Both the position numbers and the translations under genes were made by a program. A stretch of 64,000 nucleotides of DNA from Neorhizobium galegae (GTDB lineage Bacteria; Pseudomonadota; Alphaproteobacteria; Rhizobiales; Rhizobiaceae), in contig NZ_JAGIPG010000004.1 of NCBI RefSeq assembly GCF_017877055.1, positions 1 through 64,000 on the forward strand. Reading direction: 5' to 3'. This document shows positions 7,498-15,638 of this stretch, piece after piece (the first letter of the stretch is position 1; every line of letters begins with the position of its first letter). Under the pieces are notes generated by a model that had not been told where the DNA came from, made no database searches, and was given only the letters and a program-made list of their open reading frames with translations.

Positions 7498-9126
7498 ATG
7501 GCTGCGAAAGAAGTCAAATTCAACACCGATGCCCGTGAACGCATGCTGCGTGGGGTCGATGTGCTGGCCAATGCCGTCAAGGTGACGCTCGGCCCCAAAG
7601 GCCGCAACGTCGTTATCGACAAGTCCTTCGGCGCTCCGCGCATCACCAAGGATGGTGTTTCGGTCGCCAAGGAAATCGAGCTGGAAGACAAGTTCGAGAA
7701 CATGGGCGCGCAGATGCTGCGCGAGGTCGCTTCAAAGACCAACGACATTGCCGGCGACGGCACCACGACTGCCACCGTTCTTGCCCAGGCAATCGTCAAG
7801 GAAGGTGCCAAGGCGGTGGCCTCCGGCATGAACCCTATGGACTTAAAGCGCGGTATCGATCTGGCCGTCGACGCCGTCGTCAAGGAATTGAAAGCCAACG
7901 CGCGCAAGATCTCCAATAACGCAGAGATCGCCCAAGTCGGCACCATCTCGGCCAATGGCGACGAGGAGATCGGCCGCTATCTCGCCGAGGCCATGGAGAA
8001 GGTCGGCAACGAGGGCGTCATCACCGTCGAAGAAGCTAAGACGGCTGAAACCGAACTTGAAGTCGTCGAAGGCATGCAGTTCGACCGCGGTTATCTCAGC
8101 CCCTACTTTGTGACCAATGCCGAGAAGATGCGCGTCGAGTTCGAGGATCCCTATATCCTGATCCACGAGAAGAAGCTTTCCAATCTGCAATCGATGCTAC
8201 CGGTCCTGGAGGCCGTCGTGCAGTCCGGCAAGCCGCTGCTCATTATCGCTGAAGACGTCGAAGGCGAAGCTCTTGCGACGCTCGTCGTCAACAAGCTGCG
8301 TGGCGGTCTCAAGATCGCTGCCGTCAAGGCTCCGGGCTTCGGCGACCGCCGCAAGGCCATGCTCGAAGACATCGCCATCCTCACGGGCGGGACTGTCATC
8401 TCCGAAGACGTCGGCATCAAGCTCGAAAACGTCACGCTCAATATGCTTGGCCGCGCCAAGAAGGTGGCGATCGAGAAGGAGAACACCACCATCATCGATG
8501 GCGTCGGATCGAAGGCCGAGATCGACGGTCGCGTGGCGCAGATCCGCGCCCAGATCGAGGAAACCACCTCAGACTACGACCGCGAAAAGCTGCAGGAACG
8601 TCTTGCCAAGCTTGCCGGCGGCGTTGCCGTGATCCGCGTCGGCGGTTCGACGGAAGTTGAGGTCAAGGAAAAGAAGGACCGTGTCGACGACGCGTTGCAT
8701 GCGACCCGCGCGGCTGTCGAGGAAGGCATCCTGCCAGGCGGCGGCGTAGCGCTCCTGCGGGCCGTCAAGGCGCTCGACAATCTCGGTACCGCCAACCAGG
8801 ATCAGCGTGTCGGCGTCGACATCGTCCGTCGCGCAATCGAGGCTCCTGTCCGGCAGATCGCAGAAAACGCTGGCGCTGAAGGTTCTGTGATCGTCGGAAA
8901 GCTGCGCGAAAAGGCCGAGTTCTCCTACGGCTGGAACGCCCAGAGCGGTGAATACGGAGATCTCTACGCACAGGGCGTCATTGATCCCGCCAAGGTCGTG
9001 CGCGCCGCACTCCAAGATGCAGCCTCCGTCGCCGGCCTTCTGGTGACCACCGAAGCAATGATCGCCGAAAAGCCGAAGAAGGAAGCAGCTCCGGCCCTGC
9101 CTGCCGGCGCCGGCATGGACTTCTAA
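7498..9126 (+). CDS. groEL: Chaperonin GroEL
   Basis: At 542 residues it is full length. The start AAKEVKFNTDARERMLRGVD and motifs VTLGPKGRNVV, GDGTTTATVLAQAI (ATP-binding) and GDRRKAMLEDIAILTGG are standard. The tail KKEAAPALPAGAGMDF ends in a short GMDF form instead of the repeated GGM tail of E. coli, as in many rhizobial paralogs. It folds substrate proteins with GroES in the cytosol. A strong hairpin at 9138-9165 probably ends the operon. Confidence 0.98.
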   Translation: MAAKEVKFNTDARERMLRGVDVLANAVKVTLGPKGRNVVIDKSFGAPRITKDGVSVAKEIELEDKFENMGAQMLREVASKTNDIAGDGTTTATVLAQAIVKEGAKAVASGMNPMDLKRGIDLAVDAVVKELKANARKISNNAEIAQVGTISANGDEEIGRYLAEAMEKVGNEGVITVEEAKTAETELEVVEGMQFDRGYLSPYFVTNAEKMRVEFEDPYILIHEKKLSNLQSMLPVLEAVVQSGKPLLIIAEDVEGEALATLVVNKLRGGLKIAAVKAPGFGDRRKAMLEDIAILTGGTVISEDVGIKLENVTLNMLGRAKKVAIEKENTTIIDGVGSKAEIDGRVAQIRAQIEETTSDYDREKLQERLAKLAGGVAVIRVGGSTEVEVKEKKDRVDDALHATRAAVEEGILPGGGVALLRAVKALDNLGTANQDQRVGVDIVRRAIEAPVRQIAENAGAEGSVIVGKLREKAEFSYGWNAQSGEYGDLYAQGVIDPAKVVRAALQDAASVAGLLVTTEAMIAEKPKKEAAPALPAGAGMDF

Positions 9127-9137
9127 GCAATCATCAT

Positions 9138-9165
9138 GGCTCGCCCCATTCGCCCGGGGCGAGCC
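9138..9165 (+). terminator. Hairpin after groEL
   Basis: GGCTCGCCCC and GGGGCGAGCC form a perfect 10-bp stem with an 8-base loop, 11 bp after the groEL stop. It lacks a T-run, so it may be a weak terminator or an mRNA 3'-end stabiliser. Confidence 0.6.
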
Positions 9166-9226
9166 AATTCGAGATCCCAAAGCCGCCGCTCAACGAGCCC
9201 ATCGATCTTATCAATGGAGCCAACAC

Positions 9227-9637
9227 ATGAGAAAGGAAACGTACAGTAATTCACTTCCGGAGCACGCTACTGCTGCGCATCTGCTTCATCCGGCCAAACA
9301 TTTCGACCACCCGCATGACGTCCTTGCCGCCAGGGACATCGGCAATGATGAGAAGCGGGCAATTCTCGCTTCCTGGGCATCCGATATCTTCGCCATCGAG
9401 TCCATCCCGGCTCTTCGTCTTTATCCCGGAACCGATGAAGCAGTCACCTATGACGAGATCATTGAGGCGCTGAAGACTTTGGACAAAGTGGATGGCAGCA
9501 GCCGGCACCGAGGTCCGTCCGCTCCCTTCAACGCCGACAGGGCCCGTCGCCAGAGACCGCAGGCCCGCCGGTTTGGCGGCTTTGGCCTGTGCAGCTACCG
9601 AAGAGGAGGACGTCGCCGACAGCCATTCGAGATGTAG
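9227..9637 (+). CDS. Hypothetical protein (rhizobial small ASWASD family), 136 aa
   Basis: The segment HPAKHFDHPHDVLAARDIG then KRAILASWASDIFAIES resembles a small uncharacterised family widespread in rhizobia, in which a parental 'lay-out' of HPA..FD.P.DVL....EKRAILASWASDA recurs. No catalytic motif is visible. The last 35 residues are unusually Arg-rich, but relatives also have basic tails, so a frameshift is possible rather than proven. It lies 100 bp after groEL, beyond the hairpin. Confidence 0.7.
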   Translation: MRKETYSNSLPEHATAAHLLHPAKHFDHPHDVLAARDIGNDEKRAILASWASDIFAIESIPALRLYPGTDEAVTYDEIIEALKTLDKVDGSSRHRGPSAPFNADRARRQRPQARRFGGFGLCSYRRGGRRRQPFEM

Positions 9638-9725
9638 ACATTCCACTTGCCTGCCGCGTGCCTCGTAGAGGATGCGGATCTGATTTTTACCGACGACTCT
9701 TTGCTCATTCGAGGAGGTTTTGCCG

Positions 9726-10820
9726 ATGAAGATCGCTCAGATCGCGCCGCTTGCCGAAAGTGTTCCGCCCAAGCTTTATGGAGGAACCGAACGGATTGTT
9801 TCCTATCTCACCGAAGAACTTGTGGCCCAGGGCCATGACGTGACCCTCTTTGCCAGCGGCGATTCCGTCACCGATGCCAAGCTGGCGCCCTGCTCAGACG
9901 TCGCGCTGCGGCTCAACCCGGCCGTCAGGGACCACCTGCCGCATCAGGTCGTGATGCTGGAGGAAATCCGCCGCCGCGCGCACGAATTCGACGTTCTCCA
10001 CTTCCACATCGATCTTCTACATTTCCCGCTGATCCGGGATTTTGCTGATCGCACCGTCACGACCTTGCACGGGCGGCTGGACTTGCCGGACCTCAAGCCC
10101 TTCTACAGGGCATTTCCCGATATTCCGTTGGTGTCGATCTCCAACGATCAGCGTGGCCCGATGCCTCCGGTCAACTGGTCCGGGACGGTCTATCATGGCC
10201 TGCCCGCCAATCTTCTTCCGTTCACCGAAGAACCCAAGGGGAATTATCTTGCATTCCTCGGGCGGATATCGCCGGAGAAGCGTCCGGACCGGGCAATCGA
10301 AATCGCCACGAAGGTCGGCATGCCGTTGAAGATCGCCGCCAAGATCGACAATGCCGACATGGCCTACTGGGAAACGGTGATCGAGCCGTTGGTGAAGAGC
10401 CATGCAAATGTCGAGTTCATCGGCGAAATTAACGAGCATCAGAAGGCTGCCTTCCTGGGCAATGCCGGTGCCCTGCTGTTTCCGATCGACTGGCCGGAGC
10501 CCTTCGGCCTTGTCATGATCGAGGCGATGGCCTGCGGCACGCCCGTCATCGCATTCGGATGGGGCTCGGTGCCAGAGGTGATTGACAATGGTGTCTCGGG
10601 GATACTCGTGGACAGCGTGACGGAAGCGGCCGAAAACGTCGAATGGGCTCTGCGAATGGATCGGAAGAAGGTGCGCGCCACATTCGAGAAGCGGTTCAGC
10701 GCTGAACGGATGGCGCGGGATTATCTCGATATCTACCGCAACCTGCCCGGTGTGCGCATGAAGGCAGCACCGTTGCGCCGCACCAATGGTCAAGGCCTCG
10801 ATCTTCAGATCGTGGCGTAA
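9726..10820 (+). CDS. Glycosyltransferase family 4
   Basis: The 364-residue protein has a GT-B fold pattern. The N-terminus KIAQIAPLAESVPPKLYGGT has the GGxE-type nucleotide-sugar loop, and the C-terminal EPFGLVMIEAMACGTPVIAF is the retaining GT4 EX7E motif. ATG 9726 follows AGGAGG by 8 bases and is preferred over a TTG six bases earlier. The debranching-enzyme gene begins 15 bp downstream, so the two form an operon. A role in alpha-glucan metabolism or glycosylation during stress is plausible; donor and acceptor are unknown. Confidence 0.88.
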   Translation: MKIAQIAPLAESVPPKLYGGTERIVSYLTEELVAQGHDVTLFASGDSVTDAKLAPCSDVALRLNPAVRDHLPHQVVMLEEIRRRAHEFDVLHFHIDLLHFPLIRDFADRTVTTLHGRLDLPDLKPFYRAFPDIPLVSISNDQRGPMPPVNWSGTVYHGLPANLLPFTEEPKGNYLAFLGRISPEKRPDRAIEIATKVGMPLKIAAKIDNADMAYWETVIEPLVKSHANVEFIGEINEHQKAAFLGNAGALLFPIDWPEPFGLVMIEAMACGTPVIAFGWGSVPEVIDNGVSGILVDSVTEAAENVEWALRMDRKKVRATFEKRFSAERMARDYLDIYRNLPGVRMKAAPLRRTNGQGLDLQIVA

Positions 10821-10835
10821 AAGGGAGGCCATCAA

Positions 10836-13040
10836 ATGTCGGTCGCTTCGGCAGACGGCGATTCCGTGACGGCAGCAAGCCAAGCGCCGATCGCGCAGTT
10901 TTTCATTCCGGCCACCGCGTCGCTGCAGGAGCGACGGCCGCGCACCTTGAAGCACGGCGATACCTTCGCCGTCTTCGACCACAATGGCGATGTGCTTTCC
11001 GGACCATGCAGTCCGGAGGGCTTGTTTCATCGGGATACACGTTATCTCTCCCATCTTCACCTGACGATCAATGGCAAACGGCCGATGCTTCTGTCGTCGA
11101 CGCTGCGCGACGACAACGCGACGTTGACCTGTGACCTCACCAACCCCGATATATTCGATCACAAGGGCAAGCTCTCGCTCGCGCATGACCTTGTCCACCT
11201 GCGCAGGACCCGCTTCCTCTGGAATGCCGGCTGCTTCGAACGGTTGAGTATTCGTAATTACGACGACCGGCGTCAGCACATTCGCATCGAAATCGCGTTT
11301 GGGGCCGATTTTGCCGATCTCTTCGAAGTGCGCGGAACCGTGAGAGCAAAGAAGGGCCGCCCCGTTCCCATCGTTAAAGAAAGGGACGGGGTCCTTCTGT
11401 CCTACATCGGTCTGGACGAACGTCAGCGATCAACCCACATTTCCTTCGATCCGCGGCCGGACGAAGTTCGCGATGATCTCGTTGCCTATGATCTCCATCT
11501 TGAGCCGCACGAGGCTCGGTCACTCTTTATCGAGGTCGGCTGCGATCAGGCTGCGGCCGGGCGGCCGGGCCACCGTTCGTTTTTTCTTGCCTTGCGGGAC
11601 GCGCGCCGCGCCTTGCGTGCCTCGTCAGCGCGTGCGGCATCGATCGCGACGTCCAACGAGATCTTCAACGAGTTGGCCCGCCGCAGTGTCTCCGACCTTT
11701 ATATGCTGATGACCGACACGCCGGAAGGTCCGTACCCTTATGCCGGCATCCCGTGGTTCAGCACGGTCTTCGGCCGCGATGCACTGATCACCGCGCTGGA
11801 AACGCTCTGGTTCGATCCGCAGATCGCTCGCGGGGTGCTTGGACACCTAGCTGCCAACCAGGCGACGGAGATCAACGCCGCTTCTGATGCCGAACCTGGC
11901 AAAATCCTGCACGAAGTGCGCTACGGCGAAATGGCGGAACTCGGTGAGGTTCCCTTCCGGCGCTATTACGGCAGCATTGATTCGACGCCCCTGTTTGTAA
12001 TGCTGGCAGGTGAATACCTCAAGCGCACGGGGGACCTTGCTACCCTCGAAACCATCCTCCCAAATATCGAGGCGGCCCTGACCTGGATCAACGAGCATGG
12101 TGACCGCGACGGCGACGGTTTCGTCGAATATGGTCGGCAGACGGAAGAAGGGCTGATCAACCAGGCTTGGAAAGACAGCCACGACTCCGTGTTTCATTCC
12201 GACGGGACACTCGCCAAGGGCCCAATCGCGATCGCGGAGGTGCAGGCCTATGTCTATGGCGCCTGGCAGGCCGCGGCGGAGATCTTTCGCCGGCTCGGGC
12301 GGCCGGAACGGGCGGCAGAATTCCAGGCAAGGGCGGAAGGCCTGCGTCGCGCCTTCGACGTAAGTTTCTTCGACGAGGAACTCGGCACCTACGTACTGGC
12401 GCTCGACGGGGAAAAGCGCGCCTGCCGGGTCCGCTCCTCGAATTCCGGCCATGCATTGTTTACCGGCATCGCCTATCCGGAACGGGCGAAGGTTGTTGCC
12501 CACACCTTGATGGGCGCTTCCTCTTTCTGCGGCTGGGGTATCCGCACAATCCCGTCGACCGAAGCGCGGTACAATCCGATGAGCTATCATAACGGCTCGA
12601 TCTGGCCGCATGATAATGCCTTGATTGCCAGCGGCCTCGCTCGTTATGGCTACCGTGCCCAAGCCGCTCGGATTTTCGAGGGCTTGTTTGCCGCGTCGAC
12701 CTATATCGATCTGCGGCGGCTCCCCGAACTCTTTTGCGGGATGTCGCGCCAGCGCGCGCAGGGGCCGACCTTCTATCCGGTCGCCTGCTCGCCCCAGGCA
12801 TGGGCGGCGGCAGCGCCTCTCCTGTTGCTTCGGTCTTGCCTAGGTCTCGATTTCGAACCGGATGCCCAGCTCATCAGCCTCAACGAACCACGGCTACCCG
12901 CTTTCCTCAATGAGGTCGTCTTACGGCGCCTGCGGGTTGGTACTGGCTCGGCCGACGTCGCCATTCGCCGCTCAGGTCGACAAGTTGTGGTCGATGTCAT
13001 CGATCGCCGCGGCGATGTGCGCGTGCTCACGACCGCATAG
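10836..13040 (+). CDS. Amylo-alpha-1,6-glucosidase / glycogen-debranching-type protein
   Basis: The 734-residue protein has an N-terminal debranching domain (KHGDTFAVFDHNGDVLSG and GLFHRDTRYLSHL). It continues into an (alpha/alpha)6 glycosidase domain with GIPWFSTVFGRDALITALE, KDSHDSVFHSDG and YHNGSIWPHDNALI. This two-domain form is common in rhizobia next to GT4 glycosyltransferases and is annotated as glycogen debranching; the true substrate has rarely been tested. It probably cleaves alpha-1,6 branches in a storage or osmoprotective glucan in the cytosol. It is cotranscribed with the GT4 gene. Confidence 0.88.
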   Translation: MSVASADGDSVTAASQAPIAQFFIPATASLQERRPRTLKHGDTFAVFDHNGDVLSGPCSPEGLFHRDTRYLSHLHLTINGKRPMLLSSTLRDDNATLTCDLTNPDIFDHKGKLSLAHDLVHLRRTRFLWNAGCFERLSIRNYDDRRQHIRIEIAFGADFADLFEVRGTVRAKKGRPVPIVKERDGVLLSYIGLDERQRSTHISFDPRPDEVRDDLVAYDLHLEPHEARSLFIEVGCDQAAAGRPGHRSFFLALRDARRALRASSARAASIATSNEIFNELARRSVSDLYMLMTDTPEGPYPYAGIPWFSTVFGRDALITALETLWFDPQIARGVLGHLAANQATEINAASDAEPGKILHEVRYGEMAELGEVPFRRYYGSIDSTPLFVMLAGEYLKRTGDLATLETILPNIEAALTWINEHGDRDGDGFVEYGRQTEEGLINQAWKDSHDSVFHSDGTLAKGPIAIAEVQAYVYGAWQAAAEIFRRLGRPERAAEFQARAEGLRRAFDVSFFDEELGTYVLALDGEKRACRVRSSNSGHALFTGIAYPERAKVVAHTLMGASSFCGWGIRTIPSTEARYNPMSYHNGSIWPHDNALIASGLARYGYRAQAARIFEGLFAASTYIDLRRLPELFCGMSRQRAQGPTFYPVACSPQAWAAAAPLLLLRSCLGLDFEPDAQLISLNEPRLPAFLNEVVLRRLRVGTGSADVAIRRSGRQVVVDVIDRRGDVRVLTTA

Positions 13041-13085
13041 GGGCCATGCGCAATCAATACGAGATGGCGCGGGACCACCTTTAGC

Positions 13086-13307
13086 CTATTCGGGCTCTTC
13101 CTCATCTGCATCCAACAGTTCAATCAGGGCGGCGACTTTGCCAGCCGGCAGAGGCCGCCCTTCGCCAATCATGGCCTCGTCGTCGTTCGCCCACGCAAAA
13201 GCCTCGGCGAGTTCAGCCTGGGTTGCACCTGTCGCGATGATTTGAGCCACCAGCGTTTCATCGACAGGCCCGAGGACGGCGACGATATCATTTGAGGTTA
13301 TGGTCAT
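13086..13307 (-). CDS. Hypothetical acidic small protein, 73 aa
   Basis: From ATG 13307, preceded by AAAGGAG, the protein reads TSNDIVAVLGPVDETLVAQI, then an ATGATQAELAEAFAW segment and an acidic DADEEE tail. It looks like a small conserved rhizobial family of unknown role; the ATQAELAEAFAW.N.D stretch resembles a helix-turn-helix fragment without being convincing. The gene is convergent with the debranching gene and divergent from the hsp20 operon. An in-frame ATG 45 bases upstream has no RBS. Confidence 0.65.
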   Translation of the reverse strand: MTITSNDIVAVLGPVDETLVAQIIATGATQAELAEAFAWANDDEAMIGEGRPLPAGKVAALIELLDADEEEPE

Positions 13308-13406
13308 ATCCGCTGCTCCTTTCTGGACTTCACCGTATCTGGCCTCATGCAAATCTGGTCACGGAAAACAAAAAATCAATTTTTCATGTCGGGCAATTTC
13401 ACGCCT

Positions 13407-13434
13407 CTTGAAACAGCAACCTACTGAATTATAT
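13407..13434 (+). promoter_or_regulatory. Probable RpoH promoter of the hsp20 operon
   Basis: CTTGAAA begins at 13407 and ATTATAT at 13428, a spacing expected for RpoH promoters. It would start the transcript near 13441, giving a leader of about 95 nt, the size expected for a ROSE thermometer. Confidence 0.5.
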
Positions 13435-13440
13435 CAATAT

Positions 13441-13535
13441 TGTTCGATTGCCCGATGGGGATCGACAAGTCCAGGAGGCGCCATGTGCTCTTGGCGTCTC
13501 CTTGTATCCATGTTGCTTACAAGGAGGATATGGCT
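13441..13535 (+). ncRNA. ROSE-like RNA thermometer in the hsp20 leader
   Basis: Two hairpins can be read directly. GGAGGCGCCA (13474-13483) pairs with TGGCGTCTCC (13492-13501) with one G-U pair. TCCTTGTA (13499-13506) pairs perfectly with TACAAGGA (13518-13525), covering most of the AAGGAGG ribosome binding site. Just before the RBS lies TTGCT, the UYGCU motif that faces the Shine-Dalgarno sequence in known rhizobial ROSE elements. Heat would melt the last stem and free the RBS. Family membership is by motif and position, not by a covariance search. Confidence 0.75.
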
Positions 13536-14012
13536 ATGAGGACAAACCTCGATTTTTCTCCCCTGTTCCGGTCGAGCATCGGCTTCGACCGAATGCTGAA
13601 CGCGCTCGAGGCTGCAAGCCGCATCGAGACGATCGACAACTGGCCGCCCTACGATATCGTCAAGACCGGTGAGGACGAGTACCGCATCGCCATGGCGGTA
13701 GCCGGCTTCTCGCAGGACGAACTGACGATCACCCAAGAGCAGAACATGCTCGTCGTATCGGGCCAGAAGGCGAATGCCGAAGATGTTCAATATCTGCATC
13801 GCGGCATCGCCGGCCGCTCGTTCCAGCGCCGGTTCGAACTCGCCGATCACGTCAAGGTTGTCGGCGCCGGTCTCGTCAACGGTCTGCTGACCATTGATCT
13901 CAAGTGCGAAATCCCTGAAGCGATGAAACCGCGCCAGATCGCGATTTCGACCGACATGGCTATGCCCACGACCGAGACGAAGCAGATCGAGGCCGAGAAG
14001 CAGGCGGCTTAA
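13536..14012 (+). CDS. Small heat-shock protein Hsp20 (IbpA type)
   Basis: This 158-residue alpha-crystallin-domain chaperone begins MRTNLDFSPLFRSSIGFDRM and contains WPPYDIVKTGEDEYRIAMAV (start of the domain) and ADHVKVVGAGLVNGLLTIDL with the conserved G-L-L pattern. It holds unfolding proteins in the cytosol, passing them to other chaperones. ATG 13536 is 8 bases from AAGGAGG and is preferred over ATG 13530, which is only 2 bases away. It is preceded by a ROSE-like leader and followed by a second Hsp20 gene. Confidence 0.93.
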   Translation: MRTNLDFSPLFRSSIGFDRMLNALEAASRIETIDNWPPYDIVKTGEDEYRIAMAVAGFSQDELTITQEQNMLVVSGQKANAEDVQYLHRGIAGRSFQRRFELADHVKVVGAGLVNGLLTIDLKCEIPEAMKPRQIAISTDMAMPTTETKQIEAEKQAA

Positions 14013-14030
14013 GCTCCAGCAACAGCACAG

Positions 14031-14085
14031 TTGGCAAAGATGGCGCCGGGCATATCGTCCGGCGCCATCGGCAAAGCTTTGCCAA
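14031..14085 (+). promoter_or_regulatory. Nested hairpins between the two hsp20 genes
   Basis: TGGCGCCGG (14041-14049) pairs perfectly with CCGGCGCCA (14059-14067). The flanks TTGGCAAAG (14031-14039) and CTTTGCCAA (14077-14085) also pair. TCGGCAAAG (14068-14076) repeats the left arm and can compete with it, since GGCAAAGCTTTGCC is itself a palindrome. It could be an attenuator, RNA processing site or second regulatory leader. Confidence 0.55.
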
Positions 14086-14110
14086 TCGAACCAACAGAAA
14101 GGAGAAAACC

Positions 14111-14620
14111 ATGAGTGTTCGTGATCTGATTCCCTGGGGCCGCAACAATGGCCACCAGGTTCCAAGTCTCTTGCGCGACGACGATCGGGATCCCTTCCTG
14201 TCGCTGCATCGCGAGGTCAATCGCCTGTTCGACGACGTCTTCCGCGGCTTTGGCTCCGGCCTGCCGGCCTTCGGCAGCGCTTCTGCCTTCAGTGCCGGCT
14301 GGCCGAGCGTCGAGATCTCCGACACCGACAAGGAGATCAAGGTGACCGCCGAGATGCCCGGCCTTGAAGAGAAGGACATCGAGGTGCTGCTCAATGACGG
14401 CATCCTGACGCTGAAGGGCGAGAAGCGCTCCGAGAGCGAGGACAAGGATCGTCAGTTCTCCGAGCGCTACTACGGCCGTTTCGAGCGCCGCATCCCGCTT
14501 GGCGTCGAAGTCGAGCAAGACAAGGTCGGCGCCATTTTCAGAAACGGCGTGCTGACTGTCACCTTGCCAAAGACCGATAAGGTCCAGTCGCAGGTCAAGC
14601 GCATCGCCATCAAGAGCTAA
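14111..14620 (+). CDS. Small heat-shock protein Hsp20
   Basis: The 169-residue protein has an N-terminal region with FLSLHREVNRLFDDVFRGFG and an alpha-crystallin domain from WPSVEISDTDKEIKVTAEMP to the C-terminal FRNGVLTVTLPKT. It is of a different Hsp20 subgroup from its upstream neighbour (longer N-terminus, more charged). It probably co-assembles into oligomers that hold unfolded proteins. RBS AAAGGAG precedes ATG 14111. Likely cotranscribed with the first hsp20 gene. Confidence 0.93.
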   Translation: MSVRDLIPWGRNNGHQVPSLLRDDDRDPFLSLHREVNRLFDDVFRGFGSGLPAFGSASAFSAGWPSVEISDTDKEIKVTAEMPGLEEKDIEVLLNDGILTLKGEKRSESEDKDRQFSERYYGRFERRIPLGVEVEQDKVGAIFRNGVLTVTLPKTDKVQSQVKRIAIKS

Positions 14621-14635
14621 TCGAGATGAGCGCGC

Positions 14636-14659
14636 GGCGGTGGCCTGGTGGCCTCCGCC
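14636..14659 (+). terminator. Hairpin after the hsp20 operon
   Basis: GGCGGTGGCC and GGCCTCCGCC form a 10-bp stem with one mismatch and a 4-base loop, 16 bp after the stop codon. No T-run follows. Confidence 0.5.
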
Positions 14660-14716
14660 ACGCATTCTTCGCCAACATGACCGACACACCACAGCACCGA
14701 GTCCCGATTTCTGGGT

Positions 14717-14751
14717 CTCTAAAATCGGCGCAGCGAGCGTCGATTTTAGAG
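14717..14751. repeat. 11-bp perfect inverted repeat in a 360-bp gap
   Basis: CTCTAAAATCG and CGATTTTAGAG are separated by 13 bases. The region 14621-14982 has no gene I can support. The repeat could be a transcription-factor site, a hairpin, or the end of a lost element. Confidence 0.5.
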
Positions 14752-14982
14752 AATTGCGGTCGCCTGTAGCCGCAGATTGATACGGGCGTTCGCCTCGGCG
14801 AACAGGTTGCGAAAGACATGAATTGCGTACGGCCGGATATCAGGATGGCCCCGGTCGGCACGCTACCTTAGCGTGGCACTGGAGAACGCGGGAACTGCAA
14901 ATTTTCCATGGTGGTATTTTGAAGGGAGGATTTTGTTGATTCGTACGAACCGCTGTTCCATTCTCGGCGAGGCGGGAGAATC

Positions 14983-15222
14983 GTGGAGATGGCACCAGAT
15001 CCTACTCAAGCAATCCTATGTCAGGACGCCCAAGGGCATGTCATAAAAGTGCTCCGCATCCCCGACCAAAAAGGCGATCGGTACTTTTACATCGACGGCC
15101 ATCGAACCTCTCGGCTGCTCATCCTGCAGGCCGATGGTGGTTTCTTGGAAGCTATTAACTCGAGACAGTTTTGGCCGATTTCAATGGAGTCCCCCAACGT
15201 TGTTTTCCCTCGGAAGGGCTGA
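14983..15222 (+). CDS. Hypothetical protein, 79 aa
   Basis: GTG 14983 (or ATG 14989) opens a 79-residue frame after GGGAG. The protein reads LCQDAQGHVIKVLRIPDQKG and YFYIDGHRTSRLLILQADGG, with no recognised domain, signal peptide or membrane segment. It sits alone between the hsp20 operon and gene remnants. It may be real but could equally be a fragment. Confidence 0.35.
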   Translation: MEMAPDPTQAILCQDAQGHVIKVLRIPDQKGDRYFYIDGHRTSRLLILQADGGFLEAINSRQFWPISMESPNVVFPRKG

Positions 15223-15361
15223 CCCCTCTATTTTCGCGTTCCTCCGAAGGAAGGGGTCATGCGTTCGAAGCGCGTCGGATGCGCCAAGTTTTTCAACGCG
15301 TTACAAAAAAAATCTTCGGAGTCGTGCCTCATGTAACTTTCATGTAACAGGCATCTCTCGG

Positions 15362-15571
15362 GCTGCAGATGGACATGGCGAAGCGCATCTGTTTACTACT
15401 GGCGATACCGCGCTTCTGATTTGCGACTGGTCGTACGATGGCATTGCTCTCGATGGCACGACAGTTAACATGAAGGGAGCGGCATCAGACGTTATACGGC
15501 GCGGTGACGATGGGATTTGGCGCTACATCATCGACAATCCCTTCGGAACGCAGCGCCGCGACGCATTGTGA
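15362..15571 (+). pseudogene. C-terminal remnant of a SnoaL/DUF4440-like (NTF2-fold) protein
   Basis: The segment TTGDTALLICDWSYDGIALD, then GTTVNMKGAASDVIRRGDDG and WRYIIDNPFGT, is the second half of the NTF2-fold DUF4440/SnoaL family, where W.Y.IDNPFGT is a typical ending. The first half is absent and there is no start codon of its own; homology begins abruptly near 15362. It lies just upstream of an AraC regulator. Confidence 0.6.
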
Positions 15572-15638
15572 GGGCGGTTGCAATACCGTTTGAAGGATCT
15601 GATTTTCGTCAGACCGTAGCGCGCGAGGGTTTTGGCGC

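Noticed and set aside
10017..11279. A 420-residue minus-strand open frame
   Set aside because: It covers the ends of the GT4 and debranching genes in antisense; its text has no domain and the sense genes are clear.
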